Positions 25,974 through 34,897 of a DNA stretch of 64,000 bases are shown in pieces; the first letter of the stretch is position 1; each line of letters begins with the position of its first letter. Both the position numbers and the translations under genes were made by a program. The stretch comes from Methanomicrobiales archaeon (GTDB taxonomy: Archaea > Halobacteriota > Methanomicrobia > Methanomicrobiales > Methanospirillaceae): positions 1-64,000 of the forward strand of contig JANYKQ010000072.1 in NCBI GenBank assembly GCA_025358115.1, written 5' to 3'. The notes under the pieces were generated by a model that saw only the letters and a program-made list of their open reading frames with translations, made no database searches and was not told the origin of the DNA.

Positions 25974-28933
25974 CGGAGGGGCAGGTCGAACCCGGCGGGA
26001 GACTTTTTTGCCCTGGCACTGGTGGTAAAGATCTCCTCAAATGACGGCAACGCATAGTCCGGGACGAGCGAGAAGACCGCTTTTCCTATGACCTCCTCCG
26101 GCAGGTACCCTATCCGGGCGGAGCTCTGCGGACTCATGTACGTGAACACGCCCCGGGTATCCATCTCCCAGATCATATCCGGGGAGGCCTCGATCAGATC
26201 CCGGAATTTCGCTTCGGATGCCCTGATAGCGGTCTGGTTGTCAGCAAGCTCTTCAAACTGTCCCCGCAGCTGCTCTTCACTTGCCGTGATCTGTTCGTAC
26301 GCAGCGCGAAGTTCGTCCTGGGCACGTCGCTGCTCGGTTATATCTATCCCGACACCGGTAAAGTACGTCTTCCCGTCAATCTCAAGACGTTTTGCCGTGA
26401 AGAAGAACGGGATCCTCTTCCCGCTTTTTGTCAGCAGGCTCGCTTCAGCATTCGCCTCCCCTTCCCGCAGCGCCCTGCCGACACCCTCAGTTATTGCCTG
26501 TATCGCCCCTTCATCCCCGGTAAACCAGTCGGAAAGATGCATGCCGGCAAGTTCTTCTGCCGTGTAGCCGCTGACGGTCTCGTGTCTCTTGTTCCACCGC
26601 ACGAGCCGTCCCTCGTTGTCATAGAGATACAGCAGGCCGGGTATGCTGTCAAGAACTGCATCGGAGAATGTTTTTTCCTGCAGGAGAGCATCTGCAACCC
26701 GTTTCTGGTCGGTGATATCCTCGATCGTGCCTTCATAATACCGGATCGTCCCCTCCGGAACGCGGACAGCCGTAGCATTGATCAGGATCCAGACCGGATG
26801 CCCGTCGCGGTGCCGGTATTTTGCCTCAAAATTCTTCAGGTGCCCGTCTCTTTTCAGCCCGTTTACAAACCGGTCGCGGTCTTCCGGGTTGACATAGAGC
26901 TGGGTGCGGATGTCATGGATCGCTTCCATCATTTCCTGCGGGGAATCATAGCCGGATATCCGGGCAAACGTGGTATTGATGGCCGAGAATTTCCCTTCCA
27001 GCGTTGTCCGGAATATCCCTACTACGGAGTTCTCAAAGAGATCGCGGTACTTCTCCTCGCTCTCCAGCAATGCCTGTTCGGTCCTGCGCCGTTTGGTAAT
27101 CAGCCACAAGCTCTCCATCAGGAGGGTGAGCTGCTGGACATCCTCATCCGTGTAGTCTGAAGATTTGTTCGCAACACCGGCAACAAGAACGATATGGTCA
27201 CTGTCCCGGATAGGGACGTTCATATGCCGGACGATCTCCGGATGTCCAGCGGGATAGCCTTTCTTGGCCGGATCCGGTGCTGCATAATTGTTGGTGATCA
27301 CCGGGTGGCGCTGTCGCACCGCCTCGCCCCAGAGACCGGTCTTTTCGGTCTTGTACACGATAGGCTTTTCCCGGATGGAGCACTCCTTCATCGCTGATTT
27401 TGACCAGGCGTACATGGACAGTTCGCTTTCGTCATCACTGAGGAAGGCAAGGTAGCCGAGCGGGCTGCCGGTGACTGCCCCGGCACCCTCAACCGCATAA
27501 TCAAGAAGTTGCTTCTCCCCACCTTTGGCCTTCTCGTAAAACCCAAGCATGTACCGGAGCCGGGCTTCACTCTCCCGGATCTTCTTCTCGCTCTCTTCGA
27601 GCACATCCAGCTGGGCACGAAGCTCCTCCTCGCTTGCGGTGATCTGCTCGTAGGCTGCCAGAAGTTTTACCTCTGTCTTCTTGCGTTCGGTGATATCCCG
27701 GAACACCACCATAACAGAGGGAAGATGCTGGTAAAGCATGGCCATTGCCGCAACTTCGACGGTAAACGGCACCCCGTCAACGGTCAGGAGACGTTCTTCC
27801 TTGAGAGGGATGGTCTCTCCTTCCTCCACGATCCGGTGAAAGTCTTCCAGGGCCATGGCACGATCGTCAGGATGGACAAACAAGAGGATGTCTTTGCCTG
27901 AAACATCCTCAAGAGAACCTGCGCCCGACAGGTGGATCGCTTCAGGATTTGCATACACGATTTTGCCATCGCGGTGCACGACCACAGCAATGGGGGATAG
28001 CTCTTCCAGTAGCCGGTATTTCTCCTCGCTCTCGGTGACCCGCTGCTCGCTCTCCACCACCATCTCGAGTTGTTTGCGGAGCTCCTGTTCGCTTGCCCTG
28101 ATCTGCTCGTACGCAGCCTGGAGTTCATCTTCAGCAGTCTTTTGTTCGGTGATGTCACGGATAGCTTCAATGGCGCCGACAATTTCTCCCTGGCTGTTGT
28201 ACAGCGGGCTGGCCTTTCCCAGGAGGATAACTTCCCTCCCCTGCAGGCGGGGCAACCGGGTGTCGGCAATCAGGAGATCTTTCTGATGGATGATATGCGA
28301 GTACTTCTGTTCAATGACCTCATCGGTTTCGAAGATCAGGTCAATCAGGATCGGACGGCGTTCGCCATAGAAAGGCAGGGCATACTCGTGATCCCCCTTG
28401 CCAACCATTATTTCCGCAGGGAGCCCGGTCATCTCCTCGATGGCACGGTTCCATGCAATGATGATCCCGTCCCGGTTGATCGCAAATGTGGCATCGGGAA
28501 GAAAGTTGATGATATCGGTAAGGCGCTTTTCAGATTCAATCAGGGAAAGTTCAGCCTGCCGCCGTGCCACGGCCTGTTTGACCTTATGGGAGAGTTCTGC
28601 GAACTGCGATTTGACATCCCCGCCTTTCTGGAGGTAAAAGTCAACGCCGTTGTTGATCGCCTCGATCACGATCTCCTCCCTGCCCCGGCCGGTGAAGAGA
28701 ATGAACGGTACATCGCCGTACTGCATACGGACGGCTTTTAAGAATGCGATACCATCCATCTCCGGCATCTGGTAATCCGAGATGATCGCATCAAAGGATC
28801 GGATCGCCAGCGAATCGAGCGCCTCTCTGGCAGATACAGCAATATCGACGTGGAATTCCGGAGATCTCTCTAAAAAAAGCTTTCCGAGTTCGAGGAGATC
28901 GGGCTCGTCATCCACATAAAGTACAGAAAACAT
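25919..28933 (-). CDS. Response-regulator receiver with PAS and GAF sensor domains (kinase part split off)
   Basis: A receiver domain (residues 1-125; acid pocket DD, phospho-acceptor Asp53 in ISDYQMPEMDG, Thr in FTGRGREE, Lys in YLQKGG). It is followed by PAS (about 135-255), coiled coil, PAS (about 310-430), a GAF domain (about 460-630), and three more PAS domains to the end. The protein stops within the last PAS fold (CSDGHVVIMEIRAVLNR). The receiver is nearly identical in several blocks to that of the gene at 29092, so the two are paralogues. A TATA box (TTTTATATAG at 28977-28986) and the ATG at 28933 are clear. The kinase domain continues in another frame at 24783-25973. Confidence 0.85.
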   Translation of the reverse strand: MFSVLYVDDEPDLLELGKLFLERSPEFHVDIAVSAREALDSLAIRSFDAIISDYQMPEMDGIAFLKAVRMQYGDVPFILFTGRGREEIVIEAINNGVDFYLQKGGDVKSQFAELSHKVKQAVARRQAELSLIESEKRLTDIINFLPDATFAINRDGIIIAWNRAIEEMTGLPAEIMVGKGDHEYALPFYGERRPILIDLIFETDEVIEQKYSHIIHQKDLLIADTRLPRLQGREVILLGKASPLYNSQGEIVGAIEAIRDITEQKTAEDELQAAYEQIRASEQELRKQLEMVVESEQRVTESEEKYRLLEELSPIAVVVHRDGKIVYANPEAIHLSGAGSLEDVSGKDILLFVHPDDRAMALEDFHRIVEEGETIPLKEERLLTVDGVPFTVEVAAMAMLYQHLPSVMVVFRDITERKKTEVKLLAAYEQITASEEELRAQLDVLEESEKKIRESEARLRYMLGFYEKAKGGEKQLLDYAVEGAGAVTGSPLGYLAFLSDDESELSMYAWSKSAMKECSIREKPIVYKTEKTGLWGEAVRQRHPVITNNYAAPDPAKKGYPAGHPEIVRHMNVPIRDSDHIVLVAGVANKSSDYTDEDVQQLTLLMESLWLITKRRRTEQALLESEEKYRDLFENSVVGIFRTTLEGKFSAINTTFARISGYDSPQEMMEAIHDIRTQLYVNPEDRDRFVNGLKRDGHLKNFEAKYRHRDGHPVWILINATAVRVPEGTIRYYEGTIEDITDQKRVADALLQEKTFSDAVLDSIPGLLYLYDNEGRLVRWNKRHETVSGYTAEELAGMHLSDWFTGDEGAIQAITEGVGRALREGEANAEASLLTKSGKRIPFFFTAKRLEIDGKTYFTGVGIDITEQRRAQDELRAAYEQITASEEQLRGQFEELADNQTAIRASEAKFRDLIEASPDMIWEMDTRGVFTYMSPQSSARIGYLPEEVIGKAVFSLVPDYALPSFEEIFTTSARAKKSPAGFDLPLRCSDGHVVIMEIRAVLNR

Positions 28934-28976
28934 CGGATGGTTCCTAACCTATAGTATCCTCATGCGCAAGTTATTC

Positions 28977-28986
28977 TATATAAAAT
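28977..28986 (-). promoter_or_regulatory. TATA box of the REC-PAS gene
   Basis: TTTTATATAG on the minus strand, about 48 bp before the ATG at 28933, predicting a leader of about 20-25 nt. Confidence 0.5.
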
Positions 28987-29091
28987 TGCGGCACAGAACC
29001 GGATATTCCGGGACACACCCGAAACCTATGTTTAAAAAATCCGGGCGAACATCAGGCCGGGATAGTTTTTACATCATAAGAAACGGCTACT

Positions 29092-32000
29092 TTAAGATCC
29101 CGGGGACCCGGTTCTGGCAGGGCGGAACTTCCCCATAGGCACCAGGATCTCGAAGCGGGCTCCCTTCCCCGGGATACCGGTCTCCCGGATGGTCATACCG
29201 GTGATGGAAAGGATCTCTTTTGCCAGAAAGAGGCCAAGACCCGTGTTCTTTCCAAACCCGCGATCGAACAGGTGCCCCTTGTCCGTTTCTGAAATTCCCA
29301 CGCCGTCATCCTCAACCACCAGCACGAGGCCGGAGGTATCCCGGCGGGTTGCAACCCGGAGGGTAGTCATCATATCTCCGCCATACCTGAGCGCGTTATC
29401 GAACAGGTTATAGAAGACCTTCTCAAAGAGCGGGTCGGCAAAGATCTCTATGCCGGAAACGTCCATGTCCAGCCGGATATTCTTAAACGGAAGGGCTGAT
29501 GTTGATTTCTGGATCAGGGAGACCGGATCCAGCCAGGCCGGTTCTTTTACCCCCATCTCCTCAAAAAAGGTTGTGAAATTTATCTGCTCTTCGATGGTAG
29601 ATGCGATTCCCTGTTCACGGGTTATGAGTTCCAGCATCCGGGCCGGATCCGAAACCGAGTCCCGGGAAAGATCAAGCCATCCCCTGAGCGCAGTCAGCTG
29701 GTTGCGGATGTCATGACGGGTGATGCTTGTCATGAGCGTGATCTGACGGTTGGCCTGGCGCAGGGCATTCTCAACCTGTTTGAGATGGGTGATATCATGG
29801 AGGACTCCCTCAATGCCATTTACCTTCCCGTCTGCATCATACCGGAGGCGGCTGCTTGCCAAAGCATAGTGCAGCTCCCCGTGCCGGTCTTTAAGGGTGA
29901 GAGGATACCCGCTGACCACACCTTCCCGGCTAATAAACGAGAGGAACTCGTCCCGTTCTACGGGATCGGCATAGAAATCCGTTGCGGAATATTTCCCGAT
30001 GATGTCGGCAGGCGAATCAAACCCGATAAGTCGTGCACCATACGGGCTGATCATCGTGATGATGCCGTCCCGGCCAATGCGGTAAAAGACATCCTGCATA
30101 TCCTCAATAATGCGACGATAGCTCTCCTCGCTCTTCCTGAGCGCCTCCTCTGCCTTCTTCCGCTCCGAGATATCGCGGCAGATGTATACCATGCCATACG
30201 GGGTGCCATCCTGCGTGCGGAGGACATCCCCGTTCACTTCGAGAACGATACGCCGGTTGTCATGAGTGAGGGCCGGGTACTCCACCGGACCGAGCGAACG
30301 TTCGAACATCAGCCGGGTATTCTCCCGGGCAATCGGGAGACACTCCGGGGCTAAGAACGAGAACATGGATGTGCCGATCATCCCGGATGCATCAGCAAAG
30401 CCGGCCATCTTCACCCCGTTCTCGTTGATAAAGATAATTTTCCCGTCAAGATCCACCTGGACTACAATATCGGGTATGGTGGCAACCATTTTCCGGTGCA
30501 GTTCCTCGCTTTCCCAGAGGAGTTCCTGGCCGGCTTTGAGTGCATCAAACTGGCCTTTGAGTTCCTCCTGGGAGGCAGCGAGTTCCTCGTAGGCCGCTTT
30601 AAGTTCCTCTTCTGCCAGTTTTGTGGCAGTGATATCGAGCTCTATCCCGTCCCATACGGTTCCACCCCCGGGCAGCGGGCGGGGGGCGGAACGCAGCAGA
30701 ATCCACCGCTTCTTACCAGATGGCGTCCGGATCCGCGCCTGGAAACTTAACTGGGACATCATCGCGAGGGCCCGGTCCTCCGCTTCCCGCAGCGCCGGAC
30801 GATCTGCGTCTTCAATCTGGTTATACAGTACCATCGGGTCCGAGAGCACTGCTTCAACAGTTACTTCATGGAGGCGTTCAACCCCTCCACTTACGTACAC
30901 GAAACGCCTCCTTCCATCAGGTTCGATAATCGCCCGGTACACGATCCCGCTCGGGAGATTATCCGAGAGCGACCGGAGCTGTTCCTCGCGTTCCCGGATC
31001 GCTTCTTCCGCCCGCTTCTTTTCCGTTATATCCCGGGCAATGCCAAGTATCGCAGGTTTTCCCAGGTAATCAACGAGGTCAACAAAAAATTCCGCATCCC
31101 TCACCTCACCATTCTTCCGGAGGATCCGTGCCTGGAATTCTGAAGAAACATGTCCTCCTGCGAATCTTTTTAAGGCGGACTCTTTCAGCTTCTCCCGGTC
31201 ATCCGGGTGGATGAAATCCCAGAGATCGTGTTTCATGAGTTCTTCATGCGAATAGCCGCTGATCTCCTCGGCCTGCCGGTTGACAAAGAGGAAGCGGTTA
31301 TCCCGGTAGATGTAGATACTGTCGTGGCTGTGCTCGACTACGAGACGGTACTTCTCCTCGGATTCTTTGAGCGCTTCTTTTGCCTGCCGCTCTCTGGTAA
31401 CTTCATGGGAATGGATCGCAACTGCAGAAACTTCTCCATCAGGTCCGATAACCGGGTAGAGGTGGTTTTCGTACGCCCGCCCGGTCCGGTCATCGAGAAA
31501 CACCAGCGGTTCCCGGGTTTCGATCGCTTCTTTCACTTTTATCCGGCGCAGGTCAGCAAGGTCCGGGGAGAGGAGGGTGAACGCATCCATACCAATGAGG
31601 TCCTGCACGGGCAGGTCAAACCGTACCGTGGCCGCATGATTGGCGGCAAGGATGATGCCGCTGGTATCGAGCAGGAGCGAGACATCGGGGGGTGCATTGA
31701 GGAGAGCGTTTATTGTCTGCTGCGCTTTCTTCTGCTCCGAGATATCCACAGACTGGGTGTAAATGAGATCCTTGCCATGGACCTGCAGCCGGGTCAGCGA
31801 TGTGAGTGTGGTGAAGGTCCTGCCACTCCGGGACCGGATGAGAAGTTCGGCATTGCGGACCACCCCCTCCCACTCCAGCTGGTGCATCATGGCAGAATAC
31901 CGGGCCTGGTCAATGAACAGGCCGATCTCTTCCATGGTCCTCCCGATAACCTCGCTCCGGGAAGTTTTTAAGTCGTGTAAGAACCGGTCATTGATATCGA

Positions 32001-32478
32001 CAATCCGGCCGGTGGAAAACTCTGTGATCACCTGGTGGATAGGACTGGCGTGGAAGATCGAGCTGAGACGGTTCTCGGATTCGAGATGTTCGTCAACTGC
32101 CCATTTCCGCTCAACTGCCATCCGGATCTTGTGTGCCAGCTCGGCAAACTGGCTCCGGGGATCCCCGCCTTTCTGGAGATAGAAATCCACCCCATTGTTG
32201 ATGGCCTCGATCACCACTTCCTCACGCCCGCGCCCGGTAAAAAGGATGAAGGGTAATGTCCGGGAACGCTCGCGGACCGCTTTTAAGAACTCGATCCCGT
32301 CCATTTCGGGCATCTGGTAATCCGACACAATGACATCGCAGGCCGCGATGAAGGGGGAGTTGAGCGCTGCCTGTGCCGAGGTCTGGGTTATTACGGAAAA
32401 TTCCGGCGAACGTTCCAGAAAAGTTTTCGCCAGATCGAGAAGAACCTGTTCGTCATCGACATAGAGGACAGTGTACAT
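29092..32478 (-). CDS. Hybrid sensor kinase: receiver, six PAS domains, DHp and HATPase
   Basis: An intact 1128-residue protein with an N-terminal receiver (VLYVDDE, SDYQMPEMDG, FTGRGREE, YLQKGG), then six PAS domains between about residues 135 and 885 separated by short coiled coils. The DHp H-box is TSITRHDIRNQL, and the HATPase domain has YNLFDNALRYGG, EDDGVGIS and GFGKNTGLGLFLAKEIL. No membrane segments, so cytoplasmic. The receiver at the N-terminus suggests input from another kinase, as in complex archaeal phosphorelays. Start ATG at 32478 rather than a TTG 30 bases upstream; a TATA-like GTTTTATCTAG at 32517-32527 fits it. Its sister gene is split (25919-28933 and 24783-25973). Confidence 0.93.
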   Translation of the reverse strand: MYTVLYVDDEQVLLDLAKTFLERSPEFSVITQTSAQAALNSPFIAACDVIVSDYQMPEMDGIEFLKAVRERSRTLPFILFTGRGREEVVIEAINNGVDFYLQKGGDPRSQFAELAHKIRMAVERKWAVDEHLESENRLSSIFHASPIHQVITEFSTGRIVDINDRFLHDLKTSRSEVIGRTMEEIGLFIDQARYSAMMHQLEWEGVVRNAELLIRSRSGRTFTTLTSLTRLQVHGKDLIYTQSVDISEQKKAQQTINALLNAPPDVSLLLDTSGIILAANHAATVRFDLPVQDLIGMDAFTLLSPDLADLRRIKVKEAIETREPLVFLDDRTGRAYENHLYPVIGPDGEVSAVAIHSHEVTRERQAKEALKESEEKYRLVVEHSHDSIYIYRDNRFLFVNRQAEEISGYSHEELMKHDLWDFIHPDDREKLKESALKRFAGGHVSSEFQARILRKNGEVRDAEFFVDLVDYLGKPAILGIARDITEKKRAEEAIREREEQLRSLSDNLPSGIVYRAIIEPDGRRRFVYVSGGVERLHEVTVEAVLSDPMVLYNQIEDADRPALREAEDRALAMMSQLSFQARIRTPSGKKRWILLRSAPRPLPGGGTVWDGIELDITATKLAEEELKAAYEELAASQEELKGQFDALKAGQELLWESEELHRKMVATIPDIVVQVDLDGKIIFINENGVKMAGFADASGMIGTSMFSFLAPECLPIARENTRLMFERSLGPVEYPALTHDNRRIVLEVNGDVLRTQDGTPYGMVYICRDISERKKAEEALRKSEESYRRIIEDMQDVFYRIGRDGIITMISPYGARLIGFDSPADIIGKYSATDFYADPVERDEFLSFISREGVVSGYPLTLKDRHGELHYALASSRLRYDADGKVNGIEGVLHDITHLKQVENALRQANRQITLMTSITRHDIRNQLTALRGWLDLSRDSVSDPARMLELITREQGIASTIEEQINFTTFFEEMGVKEPAWLDPVSLIQKSTSALPFKNIRLDMDVSGIEIFADPLFEKVFYNLFDNALRYGGDMMTTLRVATRRDTSGLVLVVEDDGVGISETDKGHLFDRGFGKNTGLGLFLAKEILSITGMTIRETGIPGKGARFEILVPMGKFRPARTGSPGS

Positions 32479-32707
32479 GGCGCGAAGTACTCGAACTAGT
32501 GTCTGCAATACATCTAGATAAAACAGCCGAATTCAGGCTGAGCGAAAGGATTACCCGCAGGAAAAAGAACATTACCGGTGTCAGAACAGCCATAAAAATG
32601 CCCGGTCTGCGACCACCTGCCTGAAGATTCCGGAATTGTGGCTGACAATTATTACTTTTTTTTAAACGAATTACCCGGATAAGACATTATTAAAGAAACA
32701 CGGGGAT

Positions 32708-33376
32708 TCATCCGATCCAGCCCAACCGCACCCAACGTTCATACTCTTCCGTGCGGAAATCCCGGTTCTCGATAACGATAGTGCGGAAAAATTCCCGGTT
32801 GCCGGTAATCTCTTCTTCCTGCTTTGGATCGGAAAGACCATTCCGGAGAGCATCTGCGAGTTTCTTCCCGAGCGCCCGGGCATCCCGTTCCGCAGCTTCG
32901 ACCGCTTCTGCGTTCCCACCCGTTGCGACATGAATGCCACCGACAGAAATCACGCCAAGATAATTGAGCACATGGTCCTGGTACGCCACAACCTCTGCCC
33001 CTCCGGAGGTGTGCGTTGTTGCAACCGAGCACCCGCATTTCCCGGCCAGCACCTGGTAATGGATCGCGTCAGCGAGCCGGTCAAAGAAAATTTTCATCTG
33101 GCCTGATATATTGTCGATATAGACCGGGGATGCAAATACGATCCCATCGGCTTCCTTCATCCGCTCAAGTATGGCAGGGACATCGTCTTCGTACACGCAG
33201 ATGCCATTGAACGAGCAGCCCTCGCAGGCAGTGCAGGGAGTGATCCGGAAGTCGCAGAGATCGATCATCTCGATCTCTGCCCCGGCTCCTGCTGCTCCTT
33301 CGAGAACGAAGGTTGCAAGTTTTCGCGTGGTGCTGCGTGTGGTATGGGGGCTCCCGTGGATGGCGAGGATCTTCAT
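32708..33376 (-). CDS. Iron-sulfur flavoprotein (Isf-like), NADPH-dependent FMN reductase family
   Basis: A flavodoxin-like fold with the FMN phosphate loop HGSPHTTRSTTRK near the N-terminus. A compact cysteine motif Cys48-x2-Cys51-x2-Cys54-x5-Cys60 (CTACEGCSFNGIC) is typical of archaeal Isf proteins that bind a [4Fe-4S] cluster. Such proteins pass electrons from ferredoxin or reduce O2/H2O2 in methanogens. The active-site region SPVYIDNISGQMKIFFDRL is conserved. The start is ATG at 33376 with GGAG 8 bases upstream; the 65 in-frame codons further upstream are not protein-like. Confidence 0.92.
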   Translation of the reverse strand: MKILAIHGSPHTTRSTTRKLATFVLEGAAGAGAEIEMIDLCDFRITPCTACEGCSFNGICVYEDDVPAILERMKEADGIVFASPVYIDNISGQMKIFFDRLADAIHYQVLAGKCGCSVATTHTSGGAEVVAYQDHVLNYLGVISVGGIHVATGGNAEAVEAAERDARALGKKLADALRNGLSDPKQEEEITGNREFFRTIVIENRDFRTEEYERWVRLGWIG

Positions 33377-33562
33377 TATTCCGGCTCCTGTTTTATGAGA
33401 TTGGATGGCGGGAGTTATTATGCCAGTGGGGGGCACAACCGGGCGATCCGCCTCTATTTCAGGTGAGGAACACTCTCTTTCACCATCTTCTCCGTCGGAG
33501 ATCCGGTTTCTGGACCACATCTTCTCCCGGATGGCAAAAGACCCGTTAAAACCCACTGGAGG

Positions 33563-33758
33563 TTGTGCCATTTTTCCGGCTCATCCAAAGCCCGCTAAAT
33601 TGGACGGTTTTTCTCGCGTATAATCGATTAATTTCAACAAATAACGTTTTTCCGAGGGAATTTTGCCGGGCGTTGGCACCGCTTCCACTGGGAGACGTTC
33701 CGGAACATTTCCTCAGGATACGGGTCTCCGTCGGAGAACAGACCCGGGACCTCGTGAA
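33563..33758 (+). repeat. 195-bp dispersed direct repeat, copy A
   Basis: Matches 39032-39226 in the same orientation. The first half is diverged, while about 95 bp from TTTTGCCGGGCGTTGGCACC onward are almost identical. It contains the palindrome GTTCCGGAAC and a nested inverted repeat (CGGGTCT...AGACCCG) around the 13-mer TCTCCGTCGGAGA (33725-33737). It flanks the surface-protein gene on its left. The gap 33377-34494 holds nothing else clear except the small ORF at 34150. Minus-strand reading frames across it carry no known protein. Confidence 0.85.
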
Positions 33759-34149
33759 ACGCAGATGAACGGGGGTTCGCACCCAACCTATGAAAAATGC
33801 CCACCATGAAATACCTTTTTCCGGGCAGCAAAGACGGGGATGATTTCAGGATCCAAATCCTGTTGTTGAAAGGAGTACTTCCCGCACACCCGAATACGTA
33901 CGGGAACGCGGATGGGAAATGCTGTCGGGAAAGAATACCTGGGGAACAGATAATCTGAATAGATTAATGTCAAAAACCTTCCAAACATCTCAGGGATTCT
34001 GCGGTATTCCTCAACCTCGATGAATATCCGATAACCGGGAACAAACAGGTTACACGAATATTCCCCATTCTTTTCCTGAAATCAATATTATTCCGGGATT
34101 ATCACAGAAACAAAAAACAAAGCCTAAATATTTCAGGGTTTTCTATTCA

Positions 34150-34353
34150 TCAAGGATTGTTCAATTCCGCCATTCCCGCGGAACAACCATTGTTCTGCCT
34201 CACAACAGGATCGATTGCATTCCCGGTTGGGGGATTCCCAACCGCATCACCACCATTCCCAAAGGCTGAAACAATGATTGTTGGAACACTGTATGTTTTT
34301 TTCGTAACCTGCTGCATATGCGCTGGTTTATCCGGTAGTTGTGCATTGGTCAC
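34150..34353 (-). CDS. Possible small secreted or RiPP-like peptide precursor
   Basis: An ORF of 67 codons (GTG at 34353; ATG at 34317 gives 55). From residue 18 it reads KKTYSVPTIIVSAFGNGG and then a Gly/Asn/Pro-rich tail with one Cys. The K-K-x-Y-x-x-P-x-I segment resembles leader sequences of some ribosomally made modified peptides such as lasso peptides. Two stops in tandem and a T-rich stretch on the minus strand (about 34110-34123) follow it. Against it: no Shine-Dalgarno, no clear TATA and no maturation enzymes next to it. A plus-strand frame of 113 codons covers the same DNA but looks less protein-like. Confidence 0.3.
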   Translation of the reverse strand: MTNAQLPDKPAHMQQVTKKTYSVPTIIVSAFGNGGDAVGNPPTGNAIDPVVRQNNGCSAGMAELNNP

Positions 34354-34494
34354 CGGGTCCGCACGGTGCCCTGTTCAGCTACTCTTTTTCTCTTCTCCTT
34401 ACTCTAAAGCTCATACAGGAATTGCATCTATTCCGGTATATCACAAGGGGTTTTTGCCTTTTATCAGGAAATATCATGACGGGGGGTCTCTCTC

Positions 34495-34887
34495 ATGAAT
34501 TGTAGTGTTGCTGAACTGAATGCAAATCGAAAATGTTTATTGCAATATACACAGAGATTTTTGGGATTTCTTTTAAGTTCTCAAAATTATAAAGGTAGTC
34601 TGCGATTTCCCGGAAACTGGGTATATTTTTTTCTAGCTATCCTTATTGTGGTCAGTATTTCATCTGCGAATGCGTACGATAGCGATCAGACAATTAAGTT
34701 GAATGTACTGACCAGTGATCCTGGAAAAGATGCAACGATAACGAATTCCAGCAATCCCTCTCTTGATTCGGGACGATCTATCGATAAACGTGAGATCGGA
34801 CCCGGCCTTCCTCCCGTCAAGAAGATAAAAAAAGGCAGGGTCCTCATTACGATCGGAAGGACCAGCATACACGAAAAACCTTGCTGA
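34495..34887 (+). CDS. N-terminal part (signal peptide and pro-region) of the large surface protein
   Basis: The ORF supplies a signal peptide (WVYFFLAILIVVSISSANA, cleavage before YDSDQ) and a pro-region up to LPPVKKIKKG. It then leaves frame at a run of seven A (34827-34833). Removing one A joins it to the frame PAYTKNLADVPALYWSYGC that continues into the 1300-residue downstream protein. The original gene therefore starts here, not at 34898. The predicted N-terminus before the hydrophobic segment is long (about 40 residues), so an internal start is possible. Confidence 0.7.
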   Translation: MNCSVAELNANRKCLLQYTQRFLGFLLSSQNYKGSLRFPGNWVYFFLAILIVVSISSANAYDSDQTIKLNVLTSDPGKDATITNSSNPSLDSGRSIDKREIGPGLPPVKKIKKGRVLITIGRTSIHEKPC

Positions 34888-34897
34888 TGTACCGGCA

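Noticed and set aside
26088-28741. Several plus-strand ORFs of 130-220 codons opposite the REC-PAS gene
   Set aside because: They are antisense shadows of a GC-rich coding frame with clear PAS/GAF motifs on the minus strand.
31207-31971. 254-codon plus-strand ORF
   Set aside because: Antisense to intact PAS domains of the kinase at 29092-32478; no protein-like motifs.
33377-33571. N-terminal extension of the iron-sulfur flavoprotein
   Set aside because: ATG at 33376 has GGAG at good spacing and starts the flavodoxin fold; upstream codons are not protein-like.
34157-34498. Plus-strand 113-codon ORF
   Set aside because: No start signals or domain and it runs into the start of the surface-protein gene; the minus-strand frame is more protein-like.
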